From positions 1 through 10,765 of the forward strand of contig JAAYJB010000244.1 in the NCBI GenBank assembly GCA_012523155.1: a DNA stretch of 10,765 bases. The letters are read 5' to 3'. A program made the position numbers and the translations under genes. The stretch is from Synergistaceae bacterium (GTDB taxonomy: Bacteria > Synergistota > Synergistia > Synergistales > Aminobacteriaceae). The notes under the pieces were generated by a model. That model was not told where the DNA came from and did not search any database. It worked only from the letters and a program-made list of their open reading frames with translations. Shown here piece after piece: positions 1 through 6,457 of the stretch. The stretch's first letter is position 1. Each line of letters begins with the position of its first letter.

Positions 1-1406
1 GACTTGCCTACTTCCGTTATCTTCACGTTGTCCGGGAGAAGCACAGGAAGCTCCTCTTCCGGAACCGGCACGATTCCGCAGTGGTCGCAGTAGACGACGG
101 GAATCGGGGCGCCCCAGTATCTTTGTCTCGATATAAGCCAGTCCCGGATACGGAAGTTCACTTCTCGGGAACAGAATCCCTCCCGGACACCCCAGTCGAT
201 CATCTCGGGGATAGCCCTGCTGGTGGGCAAACCGTCAAAATGACCTGAGTTACAGGTAATACCGTCATCTTCGAAAGCTTTTTCCATTGTGTTTCCGTCA
301 AGAACTTCACCTTCGGGATTGATGACCGGCAATACAGGGATACCGTATTTCCTGGCGAACTCGAAGTCCCTTTGGTCATGGGCAGGAACGCCCATAATGG
401 CACCCGTGCCGTAGTCCATGAGAATATAGTTGGCGACGAGGATGGGGAATTCGTCTCCGGTCACCGGGTTGACGGCCGAGAAACCGGTAAAGATGCCTTC
501 TTTTTCACCCCCGACGGCAGTCCGTTCGATGGAACTCTGGGAGACGCATTTTTTTACGAATGCGGAAATTTTCTCCCCCTCGGGTGAAAGCGAGATGATT
601 TTTTCCACGAAAGGATGCTCCGGGGCAAGTGCAAGGAAGGTCACGCCGAATATGGTATCGAAGCGGGTCGTGAACGTCTCGATCTTCTCTCCCGTGGTTT
701 TCTCGGTAAAGGAGAGGCGTGCTCCCTCTGAGCGGCCGATCCAGTTCCGCTGCATTATCTTGACCCGCTCCGGCCATCCGGGGAGGTTGTCAAGATCATC
801 GAGCAGTTCCTGGGCGTAGTCGGTTATCCGAAGGAACCACTGCTCAAGGTTCCTCTTCACTACAGAGGTTCCGCACCTCCAGCAGTGGCCGTCGTTTATG
901 ACCTGTTCGTTTGCGAGGACAGTGTTGCAGCTCGTACACCAGTTGACAGGAGCGTTCCTGCGGTAGGCCAGCCCCTTCTTCAGAAACTGGAGGAATATCC
1001 ACTGGGTCCACCTGTAATAGTCCGGGTTGCATGTCTCGACACGGCGGCGCCAGTCATAGCTGCATCCCATGTGCTTCAGCTGTTCGGTCATGTGCTCGAT
1101 GTTGCGCCATGTCCATTCCGCTGCGGGAGTGTTGTATTTCATCGCCGCGTTTTCCGCCGGCATGCCGAAGGCATCGAAACCGATGGGGTGCAGTACATTC
1201 AGCCCTTTTTTCCAGAGGAAGCGGGTCATCATGTCCCCAATTGAGTAATTCCTCAAGTGCCCCATATGGAGCGCGCCGCTTGGATAGGGGAACATCTCCA
1301 GGCAGTAGAATTTTTCTTTTCCCGGTTCGGCATCGGCGTTGAATGTCCCTTCATTCTCCCATGTCCTCTGCCATTTCTTTTCGATGGATTGAAAATCGTA
1401 GCCCAT
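1..1406 (-). CDS. leuS: Leucyl-tRNA synthetase, N-terminal 468 codons (3' end outside window)
   Basis: Class I aminoacyl-tRNA synthetase that charges tRNA-Leu with leucine in the cytoplasm. The translation begins MGYDFQSIEKKW and has the class I HMGH signature at residues 47-50, preceded by MFPYPSGAL. GFDAFGMPAENAA follows, then a zinc module made of two Cys-x-x-Cys pairs (CTSC, CWRC) in the form usual for bacterial LeuRS. The CP1 editing domain shows its threonine-rich motif (TTRFDTIFG) and the GTGAIMGVPAHDQRD motif with the editing aspartate. The visible part ends after RYWGAPIPVVYC, so the KMSKS loop and anticodon-binding domain lie beyond base 1. The ATG at 1404-1406 is chosen because AAGGAGG (1415-1421) sits 8 nt upstream and the N-terminus matches the family. 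The gene follows slipin but is separated from it by a hairpin, a promoter-like -10 box and a leader with a small ORF, so separate regulation is likely. The identification is secure. Confidence 0.97.
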   Translation of the reverse strand, partial: MGYDFQSIEKKWQRTWENEGTFNADAEPGKEKFYCLEMFPYPSGALHMGHLRNYSIGDMMTRFLWKKGLNVLHPIGFDAFGMPAENAAMKYNTPAAEWTWRNIEHMTEQLKHMGCSYDWRRRVETCNPDYYRWTQWIFLQFLKKGLAYRRNAPVNWCTSCNTVLANEQVINDGHCWRCGTSVVKRNLEQWFLRITDYAQELLDDLDNLPGWPERVKIMQRNWIGRSEGARLSFTEKTTGEKIETFTTRFDTIFGVTFLALAPEHPFVEKIISLSPEGEKISAFVKKCVSQSSIERTAVGGEKEGIFTGFSAVNPVTGDEFPILVANYILMDYGTGAIMGVPAHDQRDFEFARKYGIPVLPVINPEGEVLDGNTMEKAFEDDGITCNSGHFDGLPTSRAIPEMIDWGVREGFCSREVNFRIRDWLISRQRYWGAPIPVVYCDHCGIVPVPEEELPVLLPDNVKITEVGK

Positions 1407-1414
1407 TGACCCTT

Positions 1415-1421
1415 CCTCCTT
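1415..1421 (-). promoter_or_regulatory. Strong Shine-Dalgarno of leuS
   Basis: AAGGAGG on the minus strand, 8 nt before the leuS ATG. Its AAGGAG core is complementary to CTCCTT at 1468-1473 in the upstream leader ORF, with two further pairs possible across a one-base bulge. The site could therefore be sequestered within the leader RNA. The complementarity is seen directly; the regulatory meaning is inference. Confidence 0.75.
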
Positions 1422-1459
1422 GATGAACACTGCGTTTTTGCCGGTACACACACAAACGT

Positions 1460-1506
1460 ACATGTCAAAGGAGCTTGACCCTGAATGCTTCAAGCCCCTG
1501 ACATGT
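1460..1506 (-). promoter_or_regulatory. Long hairpin in the leuS leader
   Basis: On the minus strand ACATGTCA (1499-1506) pairs perfectly with TGACATGT (1460-1467). Inside it GGGGCTTGA (1490-1498) pairs with TCAAGCTCC (1470-1478), including one G-U wobble, around an 11-nt loop, with two unpaired T residues in the 3' arm. The wobble would be a C-A mismatch in a plus-strand RNA, so the structure favours the leuS transcript. No U-tract follows, so it is not an obvious intrinsic terminator. It could instead be a DNA operator, since CTGACATGTCAG at 1498-1509 is itself a perfect 12-bp palindrome. Confidence 0.6.
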
Positions 1507-1521
1507 CAGTTTGCCGACCAT
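1465..1521 (-). CDS. Putative 18-residue leucine-rich leader peptide upstream of leuS
   Basis: A short ORF in the leuS leader, translating to MVGKLTCQGLEAFRVKLL. It starts at ATG 1519-1521, stops at TGA 1465-1467, and ends 58 nt before leuS. Four of 18 codons are leucine (CTG, CTT, CTC, CTT), and the last two precede the stop. A modest AGGG ribosome binding site lies 4 nt before the ATG, which is rather close. The second half of the ORF lies inside the hairpin at 1460-1506, so a translating ribosome would melt that hairpin. The CTC-CTT codons are complementary to the leuS Shine-Dalgarno. The ORF, hairpin and complementarity are seen in the sequence. That the peptide is made and senses Leu-tRNA is inference, and a chance ORF of this length is possible. 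Confidence 0.4.
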   Translation of the reverse strand: MVGKLTCQGLEAFRVKLL

Positions 1522-1548
1522 TTTTCCCTGAAACCGGCCTTTTCCGGC

Positions 1549-1554
1549 ATTATA
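1549..1554 (-). promoter_or_regulatory. Candidate -10 box of a leuS promoter
   Basis: A perfect TATAAT on the minus strand lies just after the slipin hairpin and about 143 nt before the leuS start. A TGG immediately upstream gives it an extended -10 flavour. No good TTGACA-like -35 box is visible at 16-18 nt, because that space is occupied by the hairpin arm. The match and position fit a leuS-specific promoter, but it is unproven. Confidence 0.45.
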
Positions 1555-1562
1555 TACCATAG

Positions 1563-1602
1563 AAGGCCGTTCCGGGCACTGTTTTGCGCCCGAAACGGCC
1601 TT
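1563..1602 (-). terminator. Hairpin after slipin, probable terminator
   Basis: The arms at 1563-1577 and 1588-1602 form a 15-bp stem around a 10-nt loop. There is one imperfect pair, which is a G-U wobble in the minus-strand RNA and a C-A mismatch in the plus-strand RNA. It begins 8 nt after the slipin stop codon. The run after the stem on the minus strand (CTTCTATGG) is a poor U-tract, while the plus strand has five T's, so termination efficiency in the gene direction is uncertain. Position and stem strength support an end point separating the radA-nfeD-slipin transcript from leuS. Confidence 0.55.
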
Positions 1603-1610
1603 TTTACCCG

Positions 1611-2414
1611 TTATTCTTTCCCTTTTTCATCATCTTTTGCGAAGAACCTTTCCATAAAAGGCTTCACAAGGTCCAAAGGCAGAGGGAAAATGGTGGTCGA
1701 ATTCTTGTCCCCGCTTATCTCGCGAAGGGTCTGAAGGTACCTGAGCTGAAGAGTGATTGGGGATGTTTCCATCTGGATCGCCGCCTCGCTCAGTTTCTTC
1801 GCGGCCTGCATTTCGCCCTCGGCGTTTATGATCTTTGCGCGGCGCTCACGTTCCGCCTCAGCCTGCTTGGCCATGGCCCGCTTCATACTCTCCGGGAGCT
1901 CCAGTTCCTTCACTTCCACCGCGCTGACCTTGATTCCCCACGAGTCCGTGCGTTCGTCAATGATCTTCTGCAGCTCGCTGTTGATTTTTTCCCTGGACGA
2001 AAGCACCTCGTCCAGGTCTGCGGATCCGACTACCGAACGGAGCGTTGTCTGTGAAAGGAGGCTGGTGGCAAGAATGTGATTTTCCACTTCCACTACCGAG
2101 GAAGCGGGGTCCATGACGCGAAAATAGATCACCGCGTTCACCTTGATAGGGACGTTGTCCCTCGTGATGACTTCCTGCACCGGAACGTCGAGGGTCAATA
2201 CCCTGAGATCGACGCGGACTACCTTGTCGACAATAGGTATGACCAGGACGATTCCGGGTCCCTTTGAGCCCACGAGACGACCGAGCCTGAAAACTACGAC
2301 ACGCTGATATTCGGGAACGATCTTTATCGCCGAGGCCAGTATGAACAGGGCTATGAGCACGAACCCGAAGGAAGTTCCTATACTGAGAAGCATTTCCACT
2401 GCATCGAAAACCAT
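1611..2414 (-). CDS. Slipin / stomatin-like SPFH-domain membrane protein
   Basis: A 267-residue member of the bacterial and archaeal slipin (p-stomatin) family, which forms membrane-bound oligomers. An N-terminal hydrophobic segment (about residues 10-31) anchors the protein. The SPFH/band-7 domain follows, from [15 protein letters not shown] through the [13 protein letters not shown] and [19 protein letters not shown] motifs to about residue 190. A charged helical stretch rich in Ala, Glu, Lys and Arg (about 178-214) should form a coiled coil. A short hydrophobic piece near the C-terminus, IFPLPLDL (242-249), matches the kind of site cut in archaeal p-stomatin by its partner protease. ATG 2412-2414 has AAGGGGG upstream. 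The gene lies 25 nt after nfeD, the classic slipin partner, and is surely cotranscribed with it. Family assignment is firm; the cellular substrate is unknown. Confidence 0.95.
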   Translation of the reverse strand: MVFDAVEMLLSIGTSFGFVLIALFILASAIKIVPEYQRVVVFRLGRLVGSKGPGIVLVIPIVDKVVRVDLRVLTLDVPVQEVITRDNVPIKVNAVIYFRVMDPASSVVEVENHILATSLLSQTTLRSVVGSADLDEVLSSREKINSELQKIIDERTDSWGIKVSAVEVKELELPESMKRAMAKQAEAERERRAKIINAEGEMQAAKKLSEAAIQMETSPITLQLRYLQTLREISGDKNSTTIFPLPLDLVKPFMERFFAKDDEKGKE

Positions 2415-2439
2415 GATATTTCCCCCTTTTAAATTTTTG

Positions 2440-3768
2440 CTATTCGGCGGGCTGCGAAAGCTCCGCCTCTCCGTTTTCCTCCACCAGGAGCGTCATTCCG
2501 TCAAGCCCGGCTACTTTTCCCGTGCTTCCTTTCGAAATCCGCCTGCCGGAAGCGCTTCTGGCCCTCCAAATTTCTCCACGGCACTTTACGAGCCCTACGG
2601 GGGCGATTTCCTCAATGACCTCCACAGCCATTCCGGCCATGGCCTCCTTTCCTGAAGACGTCCTTCTCTTCAGCGACTTCAGGACAAGAAACAACGCCCC
2701 GAAGAAGAACAGTCCCAGGGCAATGGACATTCCCGCGATAAAGCTGATGGACACGTTCAAAAGCTCACCTCCAGGGGCGCGGAACAGGATCAGCCCTCCC
2801 GTCGCAAGGGCTGCAAGACCGAAAAGGCTCAGGATACCTATTCCCCCGACGAGAAGGTCGAGAACCAGTACACCGATCCCGGCCACGAGGAGAATGATCC
2901 CCGCCCAGTTGAAGGGAAGCATCCTGAGGCCGAACGCCCCGAGAAGCACCATAACAGCCCCGGCCGTGCCCATAACAAAACCTCCCGGCGACATGACCTC
3001 AAGGATCACGGCGAGTATCCCTGCCGTGAGGAGAAGATATGCTATGTCAGGGCTCGATATGAACTGGAGTATTCTCTCGCGAAGCGTCATGGCCACTTCA
3101 ACCGGTGCTCCGGAAGGCGGGTCGAGGGTCACCGTCGCGCCTCCTGCAGTCACTTCTCTTCCCCGAACCGCTATCAGGAGAGATTCCATATCTGAGGCAA
3201 CAATGTCAGCCACACCAAGACCAAGGGCTTCCTCTGCCGTTATCGAAAGACTTTCCGTCACCATTCGCTCCGCCACATCCGCATTCCGCCTGTTCAACTG
3301 GGCAAGAGAACGAATCTGCGCCGCAAGGTCGTTGGTGATCTTTTTTTTCATGTCGGTGTCGGGAGCATCCTTGCCTGAAGCCATAACAGGCTGAGCCGCC
3401 CCTGCATTGGTCCCCGGCGCCATGGCGGCGATGTGAGCCGCCTGAAGAACAAAAGCTCCCGCCGAGGCAGCCCGTGCTCCTTTCGGAGCTACCCAGACTA
3501 CGACAGGGACGGGTGATTCCAGTATTGCAGATGTTATCCCACGCATGGAACTCACCAGGCCTCCGGGCGTATCGAGCCGGAAAACCACGAGGGACGCTTT
3601 TTCATCTGCCGCCTTGCGGAGGACATCCGCCGCGAAATTCTCCATGGCTATTCCCACTGTACCCTCCAAAGCAGCGGACATAACAAATGCCCGTGCCGGC
3701 GTCCACATTGCAAGGAGGAGCACTGCCGCCCAAAGAACTCTTTTTGCCGCCCTGATGCCTGCACTCAT
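2440..3768 (-). CDS. nfeD: NfeD-family membrane-bound serine protease (ClpP class), long form
   Basis: A 442-residue NfeD protein of the 1510-N type. A signal-like hydrophobic segment lies at about residues 11-28. The ClpP-like protease domain follows, with RLDTPGGL (64-71) and the nucleophile in ASAGAF (Ser102). In the characterised Pyrococcus enzyme the catalytic lysine lies about 41 residues after the serine, which here falls in KKK (141-143). After a linker come several strongly hydrophobic segments (about 243-365), then a C-terminal OB-fold domain (about 375-435). The family degrades the C-terminus of its slipin partner, encoded directly downstream here. The start ATG overlaps the radA stop as ATGA (3765-3768), implying translational coupling. 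An A8 run encodes the region of the putative catalytic lysine. Function in this organism is inferred from the family. Confidence 0.95.
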   Translation of the reverse strand: MSAGIRAAKRVLWAAVLLLAMWTPARAFVMSAALEGTVGIAMENFAADVLRKAADEKASLVVFRLDTPGGLVSSMRGITSAILESPVPVVVWVAPKGARAASAGAFVLQAAHIAAMAPGTNAGAAQPVMASGKDAPDTDMKKKITNDLAAQIRSLAQLNRRNADVAERMVTESLSITAEEALGLGVADIVASDMESLLIAVRGREVTAGGATVTLDPPSGAPVEVAMTLRERILQFISSPDIAYLLLTAGILAVILEVMSPGGFVMGTAGAVMVLLGAFGLRMLPFNWAGIILLVAGIGVLVLDLLVGGIGILSLFGLAALATGGLILFRAPGGELLNVSISFIAGMSIALGLFFFGALFLVLKSLKRRTSSGKEAMAGMAVEVIEEIAPVGLVKCRGEIWRARSASGRRISKGSTGKVAGLDGMTLLVEENGEAELSQPAE

Positions 3769-5108
3769 CTCATCACCGCCTTCAATACTTCACTCAATGT
3801 CGCCGCCCTGATGATTTCAATAGGCGCTTTTTTTGCCTTTACATCCTCGCGGGAACTGATGACCGCCCTGGTAAAGCCGAGCCTGGCCGCTTCCTGCAGG
3901 CGGCGGGCAAGCCTGATCACAGGCCGTATCTCTCCCGCCAGCCCCACTTCCCCGAGAAAAACACACTTTTCCGGCAGTGCAACATCTCTGACCGCCGATG
4001 CAAGAGCGGTACACAGGGCAAGGTCCGCCGCAGGCTCCCGTACGGCGAGTCCGCCTGCCACATTGACATATATATCAAACAGGCCACACCCAACTGAACA
4101 TCTTTTTTCCAGGACCGCGGAAAAAAGCTGGATCTTGTTCATATCTATCCCCCGCCCGGTCCTCTTAGGATAGGGGAACGCCGTTCCGTTTGCAAGAGCC
4201 TGTATTTCCGCGACGAGGGGCTGCGATCCCTCGAGAACAACCGTCATGGCCACGCCAGGCACCGACTGTTCAGCCCTGTTCCAGTAGAGGCCGCTGACAT
4301 CCTTCACTGGAGCAAGCCCCTCCTCCGACATCTCGAAAATTCCCAGTTCATCAGTGCTGCCGAATCGATTCTTGTTCACCCGGAGCATCCTGTACGGCGA
4401 ATAGTCATCACCTGAAAAGGTAAGGACACCGTCTACCATATGTTCGAGCAGCATGGGGCCTGCTATCCGCCCTTCCTTCGTGATATGTCCCACGAGTACA
4501 CCGGGTATATCCCGTTCCTTGGCTGCTTTAATGCACATCTGCGCTGCAGCCCTGACCTGCCCGGGGCTGCCTGCCCACCCCTCGGACCCGTCGGACCTCA
4601 TCGCCTGTACACTATCCACCACGAAAAAGCCATGTCCTTGCAGTGCACCGAGTGCCGCTCCGAGGTCACTGTCGCAGAAGAGGTCAAGCCCAGTGCATGC
4701 AGCATTCAGCCGTTTTGCCCTGAGAGCGACCTGGGAAGCTGACTCCTCTCCTGAAATATACAGTGTTCTGAGTCCCCGTAAAGCCATACGGCCGCAGGTC
4801 TGCAGCAGCAGTGTTGATTTTCCTATCCCGGGCTGTCCGCCTAGAAGGAAAATACCTCCGGGCACCCAGCCGCCGCCGATGACACGGTCGAACTCGGGCG
4901 AACCGCTCGAGACCCGTTCAGGCGGCACAACCGATGAAGCGTCAACCATGCCTGTCCCTCCCGAACGTATCCCGGGCGCCGGGGAGGGAGACACGGCCCT
5001 TTTTTCGAGAGATCCCCATTCTCCACAGGAGGGACAGCGCCCCGTCCATACGGAAAAGACAGCACTGCACTCCGAGCACTCGTACAGCGGCTTTTCTCCT
5101 TTCGCCAT
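3765..5108 (-). CDS. radA: DNA repair protein RadA (Sms), RecA-like ATPase
   Basis: A 447-residue branch-migration ATPase acting in recombinational repair. The N-terminal zinc finger is Cys11-x2-Cys14 and Cys25-x2-Cys28. The RecA-like core has Walker A GGQPGIGKST (90-99, Lys97), Walker B FFVVDSVQ (161-168) and the RadA-specific KNRFG motif (246-250). The C-terminal Lon-protease-like domain runs from about 270 to the end and contains YVNVAGG and FLGEVGLAGEIRPV. ATG 5106-5108 is chosen because the product then begins MAKGEKPLYECSEC, as in homologues, with AAAGGA 8 nt upstream. Two upstream candidates, TTG at 5138 and ATG at 5117, have Shine-Dalgarno-like bases too close to the start. The stop overlaps the nfeD start by 4 nt, making this the first gene of radA-nfeD-slipin. 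All motif residues are intact. Confidence 0.97.
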   Translation of the reverse strand: MAKGEKPLYECSECSAVFSVWTGRCPSCGEWGSLEKRAVSPSPAPGIRSGGTGMVDASSVVPPERVSSGSPEFDRVIGGGWVPGGIFLLGGQPGIGKSTLLLQTCGRMALRGLRTLYISGEESASQVALRAKRLNAACTGLDLFCDSDLGAALGALQGHGFFVVDSVQAMRSDGSEGWAGSPGQVRAAAQMCIKAAKERDIPGVLVGHITKEGRIAGPMLLEHMVDGVLTFSGDDYSPYRMLRVNKNRFGSTDELGIFEMSEEGLAPVKDVSGLYWNRAEQSVPGVAMTVVLEGSQPLVAEIQALANGTAFPYPKRTGRGIDMNKIQLFSAVLEKRCSVGCGLFDIYVNVAGGLAVREPAADLALCTALASAVRDVALPEKCVFLGEVGLAGEIRPVIRLARRLQEAARLGFTRAVISSREDVKAKKAPIEIIRAATLSEVLKAVMR

Positions 5109-5174
5109 AGGCACCATCCTTTCCGGACACACCGGCAATCCTGATTCACCGCCGCAAGCTTTACACCTTACGAA

Positions 5175-5231
5175 TATAATGATATCATCCCGGAGGCGAA
5201 TTATACATTACGCTAACCTATTATCATAATA
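5175..5231 (+). promoter_or_regulatory. AT-rich divergent control region with two palindromes, candidate his promoter
   Basis: The 170-nt gap between radA and hisZ is much more AT-rich than the flanking genes. On the plus strand it offers TATAAT (5175-5180), TATTAT (5219-5224) and CATAAT (5225-5230) as possible -10 boxes. TATACA (5202-5207) lies 17 nt before the last of these. No -35 is convincing. It also holds two perfect palindromes: ATGATATCAT (5179-5188), and TATTAT-C-ATAATA (5219-5231), which offers a -10-like hexamer to both strands. Either could be an operator. The sequence does not decide which promoter drives the his genes. Confidence 0.35.
5200..5229 (-). promoter_or_regulatory. 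Candidate radA promoter
   Basis: On the minus strand a perfect TATAAT (5200-5205) lies 18 nt from a weak TTATGA (5224-5229, three of six matches to TTGACA). The predicted transcript would start near 5193, giving an 80-90 nt leader before radA. The -10 is good and the -35 is poor, so this is a candidate only. Confidence 0.4.
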
Positions 5232-5249
5232 AAGCGAGGAGCCAAAAAC

Positions 5250-5282
5250 ATGAGACACAAGTACAGGAGAATCCCACAATGA
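5250..5282 (+). CDS. Putative 10-residue upstream ORF overlapping the hisZ start
   Basis: ATG at 5250 opens a 10-codon frame, MRHKYRRIPQ, whose TGA (5280-5282) overlaps the hisZ ATG (5279-5281) as ATGA. It has an excellent ribosome binding site, GAGGAG at 5236-5241, 8 nt upstream. That is at least as good as the hisZ site AGGAGA (5265-5270), which lies inside this small frame. Only one of ten codons is histidine and four residues are Arg or Lys, so it is not a classic HisL leader with a His run. The arrangement would couple hisZ translation to the small ORF. The site and overlap are seen; expression is inference. Confidence 0.45.
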   Translation: MRHKYRRIPQ

Positions 5283-6457
5283 ACAGGCTGCCGCGGGGCT
5301 GCATAAATGTAGGGGGCGGACTTGCCTCCGCCATGGAGGACTGCAGAAGGATTTTTCTTTCCCTCTTTGAGGCATGGGGCTACAGGCCTTTCCTCCCCTC
5401 TGCCCTTCAGCTTCTTGAATCCTCGTGGGAAAGGCTGCCCCCTTCTTTCAGGTCACGGCTGGTGGCAGTGAATACTCCCTACGGAGAACCGTGCTGCCTG
5501 CGGGGCGACATCACCCTCGCTGCGGTGGCGTATCTTGCATCCCACTACTCACCGGAGGAACGTCCGCTCAGAATTTGTTACTGCGATAGAATTTACATGA
5601 AACCCCGTCCGCCGAAAACCTCCATTGAATCATTCCAGATCGGCGCGGAGTTTCTCGGCTGGGAAGAAACAGGAGGTGAAGCGGAGATACTTGCCCTTCT
5701 TCTTTCCGTGCTGGATTCACTCGGTCTCGGGCGAACGACCATCGTCCTGGGAGATTCGACGTTCCTTCAGCGTGCAGTGGCTTCGGTGGACACATCAACT
5801 GCCGAAAACCTTGCAGAAGCCCTGAGAAAAGGAGCGCTGCCAGAATATTATTCCCTCCTGGAGGACGGGGATATTCCTGATTTTTACCGGAGGATACTCG
5901 AGGAAATTCCAAGGCTCAGGGGCGGACTTTCTGTTCTCGGGGAAGCGGAAAAGCTCTGGGGGAAAGGGGCGCCGCTTTCACCGCTGAAGTCCATGGTATC
6001 TACCCTCAGGGGACTTGGATATGAAAGCCGCGTTTCCATAGATCTTTCACTTGTCCGCGACCTGGGGTACTACAGCGGGCCGGTATTCGACATTTATTCC
6101 GGAGAATCAGGGCGAAGCCTGGGCGGAGGGGGGCGGTACGATCGGCTTCTTTCCACATGCGGCCTCGGAGGACGGGCTGTCGGGTTCGCACTTGACCTGG
6201 AGCATACGGCCTCCCTGTCCCGTTTTCACGCCACGGGGGCACCGGTAATGGCGTGGGCCGGAGGGCTTGAGACGGAGGAAGCGTTGATAAGGGCAAAAAA
6301 AATCACATCGGAAGGAACAAAAATCGAGATGAGCTGGACTGTGAACAAAGCGGCCTCCCTCGATGCCGCAGAAAAAAGAGGGTGCCGGGCGTGGGTCGAT
6401 CTTGCTTCCGGTTCGTCCCATACTCTTTCTCCGGGAAAAGGAGACAGGTCATGCTGA
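5279..6457 (+). CDS. hisZ: ATP phosphoribosyltransferase regulatory subunit HisZ
   Basis: A 392-residue HisRS-like protein that lacks tRNA charging and instead forms a complex with short-form HisG, providing activation and histidine feedback. Class II synthetase-type features are visible. A motif 2 region, RGDITLAAVAYLA...RPLRICYCDRIY, lies at about 75-106. LVRDLGYYSGPVFDIYSG (259-276) replaces the HisRS histidine-A loop. LGGGGRYDRLL (281-291) and AVGFALDLE (300-308) form the motif 3 end. A C-terminal extension of about 80 residues, with an A8 run at 6295-6302, is weakly conserved in appearance. The start ATG at 5279-5281 has AGGAGA 8 nt upstream. The end overlaps hisG by 7 nt. The short hisG lacking a regulatory domain right next door confirms HisZ rather than a true HisRS. 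Confidence 0.93.
   Translation: MNRLPRGCINVGGGLASAMEDCRRIFLSLFEAWGYRPFLPSALQLLESSWERLPPSFRSRLVAVNTPYGEPCCLRGDITLAAVAYLASHYSPEERPLRICYCDRIYMKPRPPKTSIESFQIGAEFLGWEETGGEAEILALLLSVLDSLGLGRTTIVLGDSTFLQRAVASVDTSTAENLAEALRKGALPEYYSLLEDGDIPDFYRRILEEIPRLRGGLSVLGEAEKLWGKGAPLSPLKSMVSTLRGLGYESRVSIDLSLVRDLGYYSGPVFDIYSGESGRSLGGGGRYDRLLSTCGLGGRAVGFALDLEHTASLSRFHATGAPVMAWAGGLETEEALIRAKKITSEGTKIEMSWTVNKAASLDAAEKRGCRAWVDLASGSSHTLSPGKGDRSC

Noticed and set aside
1463..1468. Perfect TTGACA on the minus strand as a -35 box for leuS
   Set aside because: No -10-like hexamer is found 16-18 nt downstream (the bases are around GTACCGG), and the match is explained by the hairpin arm.
1407..1548. T-box riboswitch in front of leuS
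   Set aside because: The leader is only about 140 nt, and it has no recognisable AGGGTGGNACCGCG box. GTGTACCG at the corresponding place lacks the TGG needed to contact the tRNA end. The Leu codons lie in a paired stem rather than an internal loop.
2522..3394. Long plus-strand open frame opposite nfeD
   Set aside because: It is antisense to a clear NfeD protein, has no ribosome site or recognisable domain, and its Arg/Pro/Ser-rich composition is typical of a shadow of a GC-rich gene.
5109..5138. Ten-codon N-terminal extension of RadA from TTG 5138
   Set aside because: AGGA abuts the TTG with no spacing, and homologues begin with the MAK-like start just before the zinc finger.
6382..6450. 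N-terminal extension of HisG by 23 codons inside hisZ (likewise HisF from 8892 and HisB from 6717)
   Set aside because: The extensions lie within the upstream genes, lack family similarity, and good ribosome sites precede the shorter starts that match homologues.
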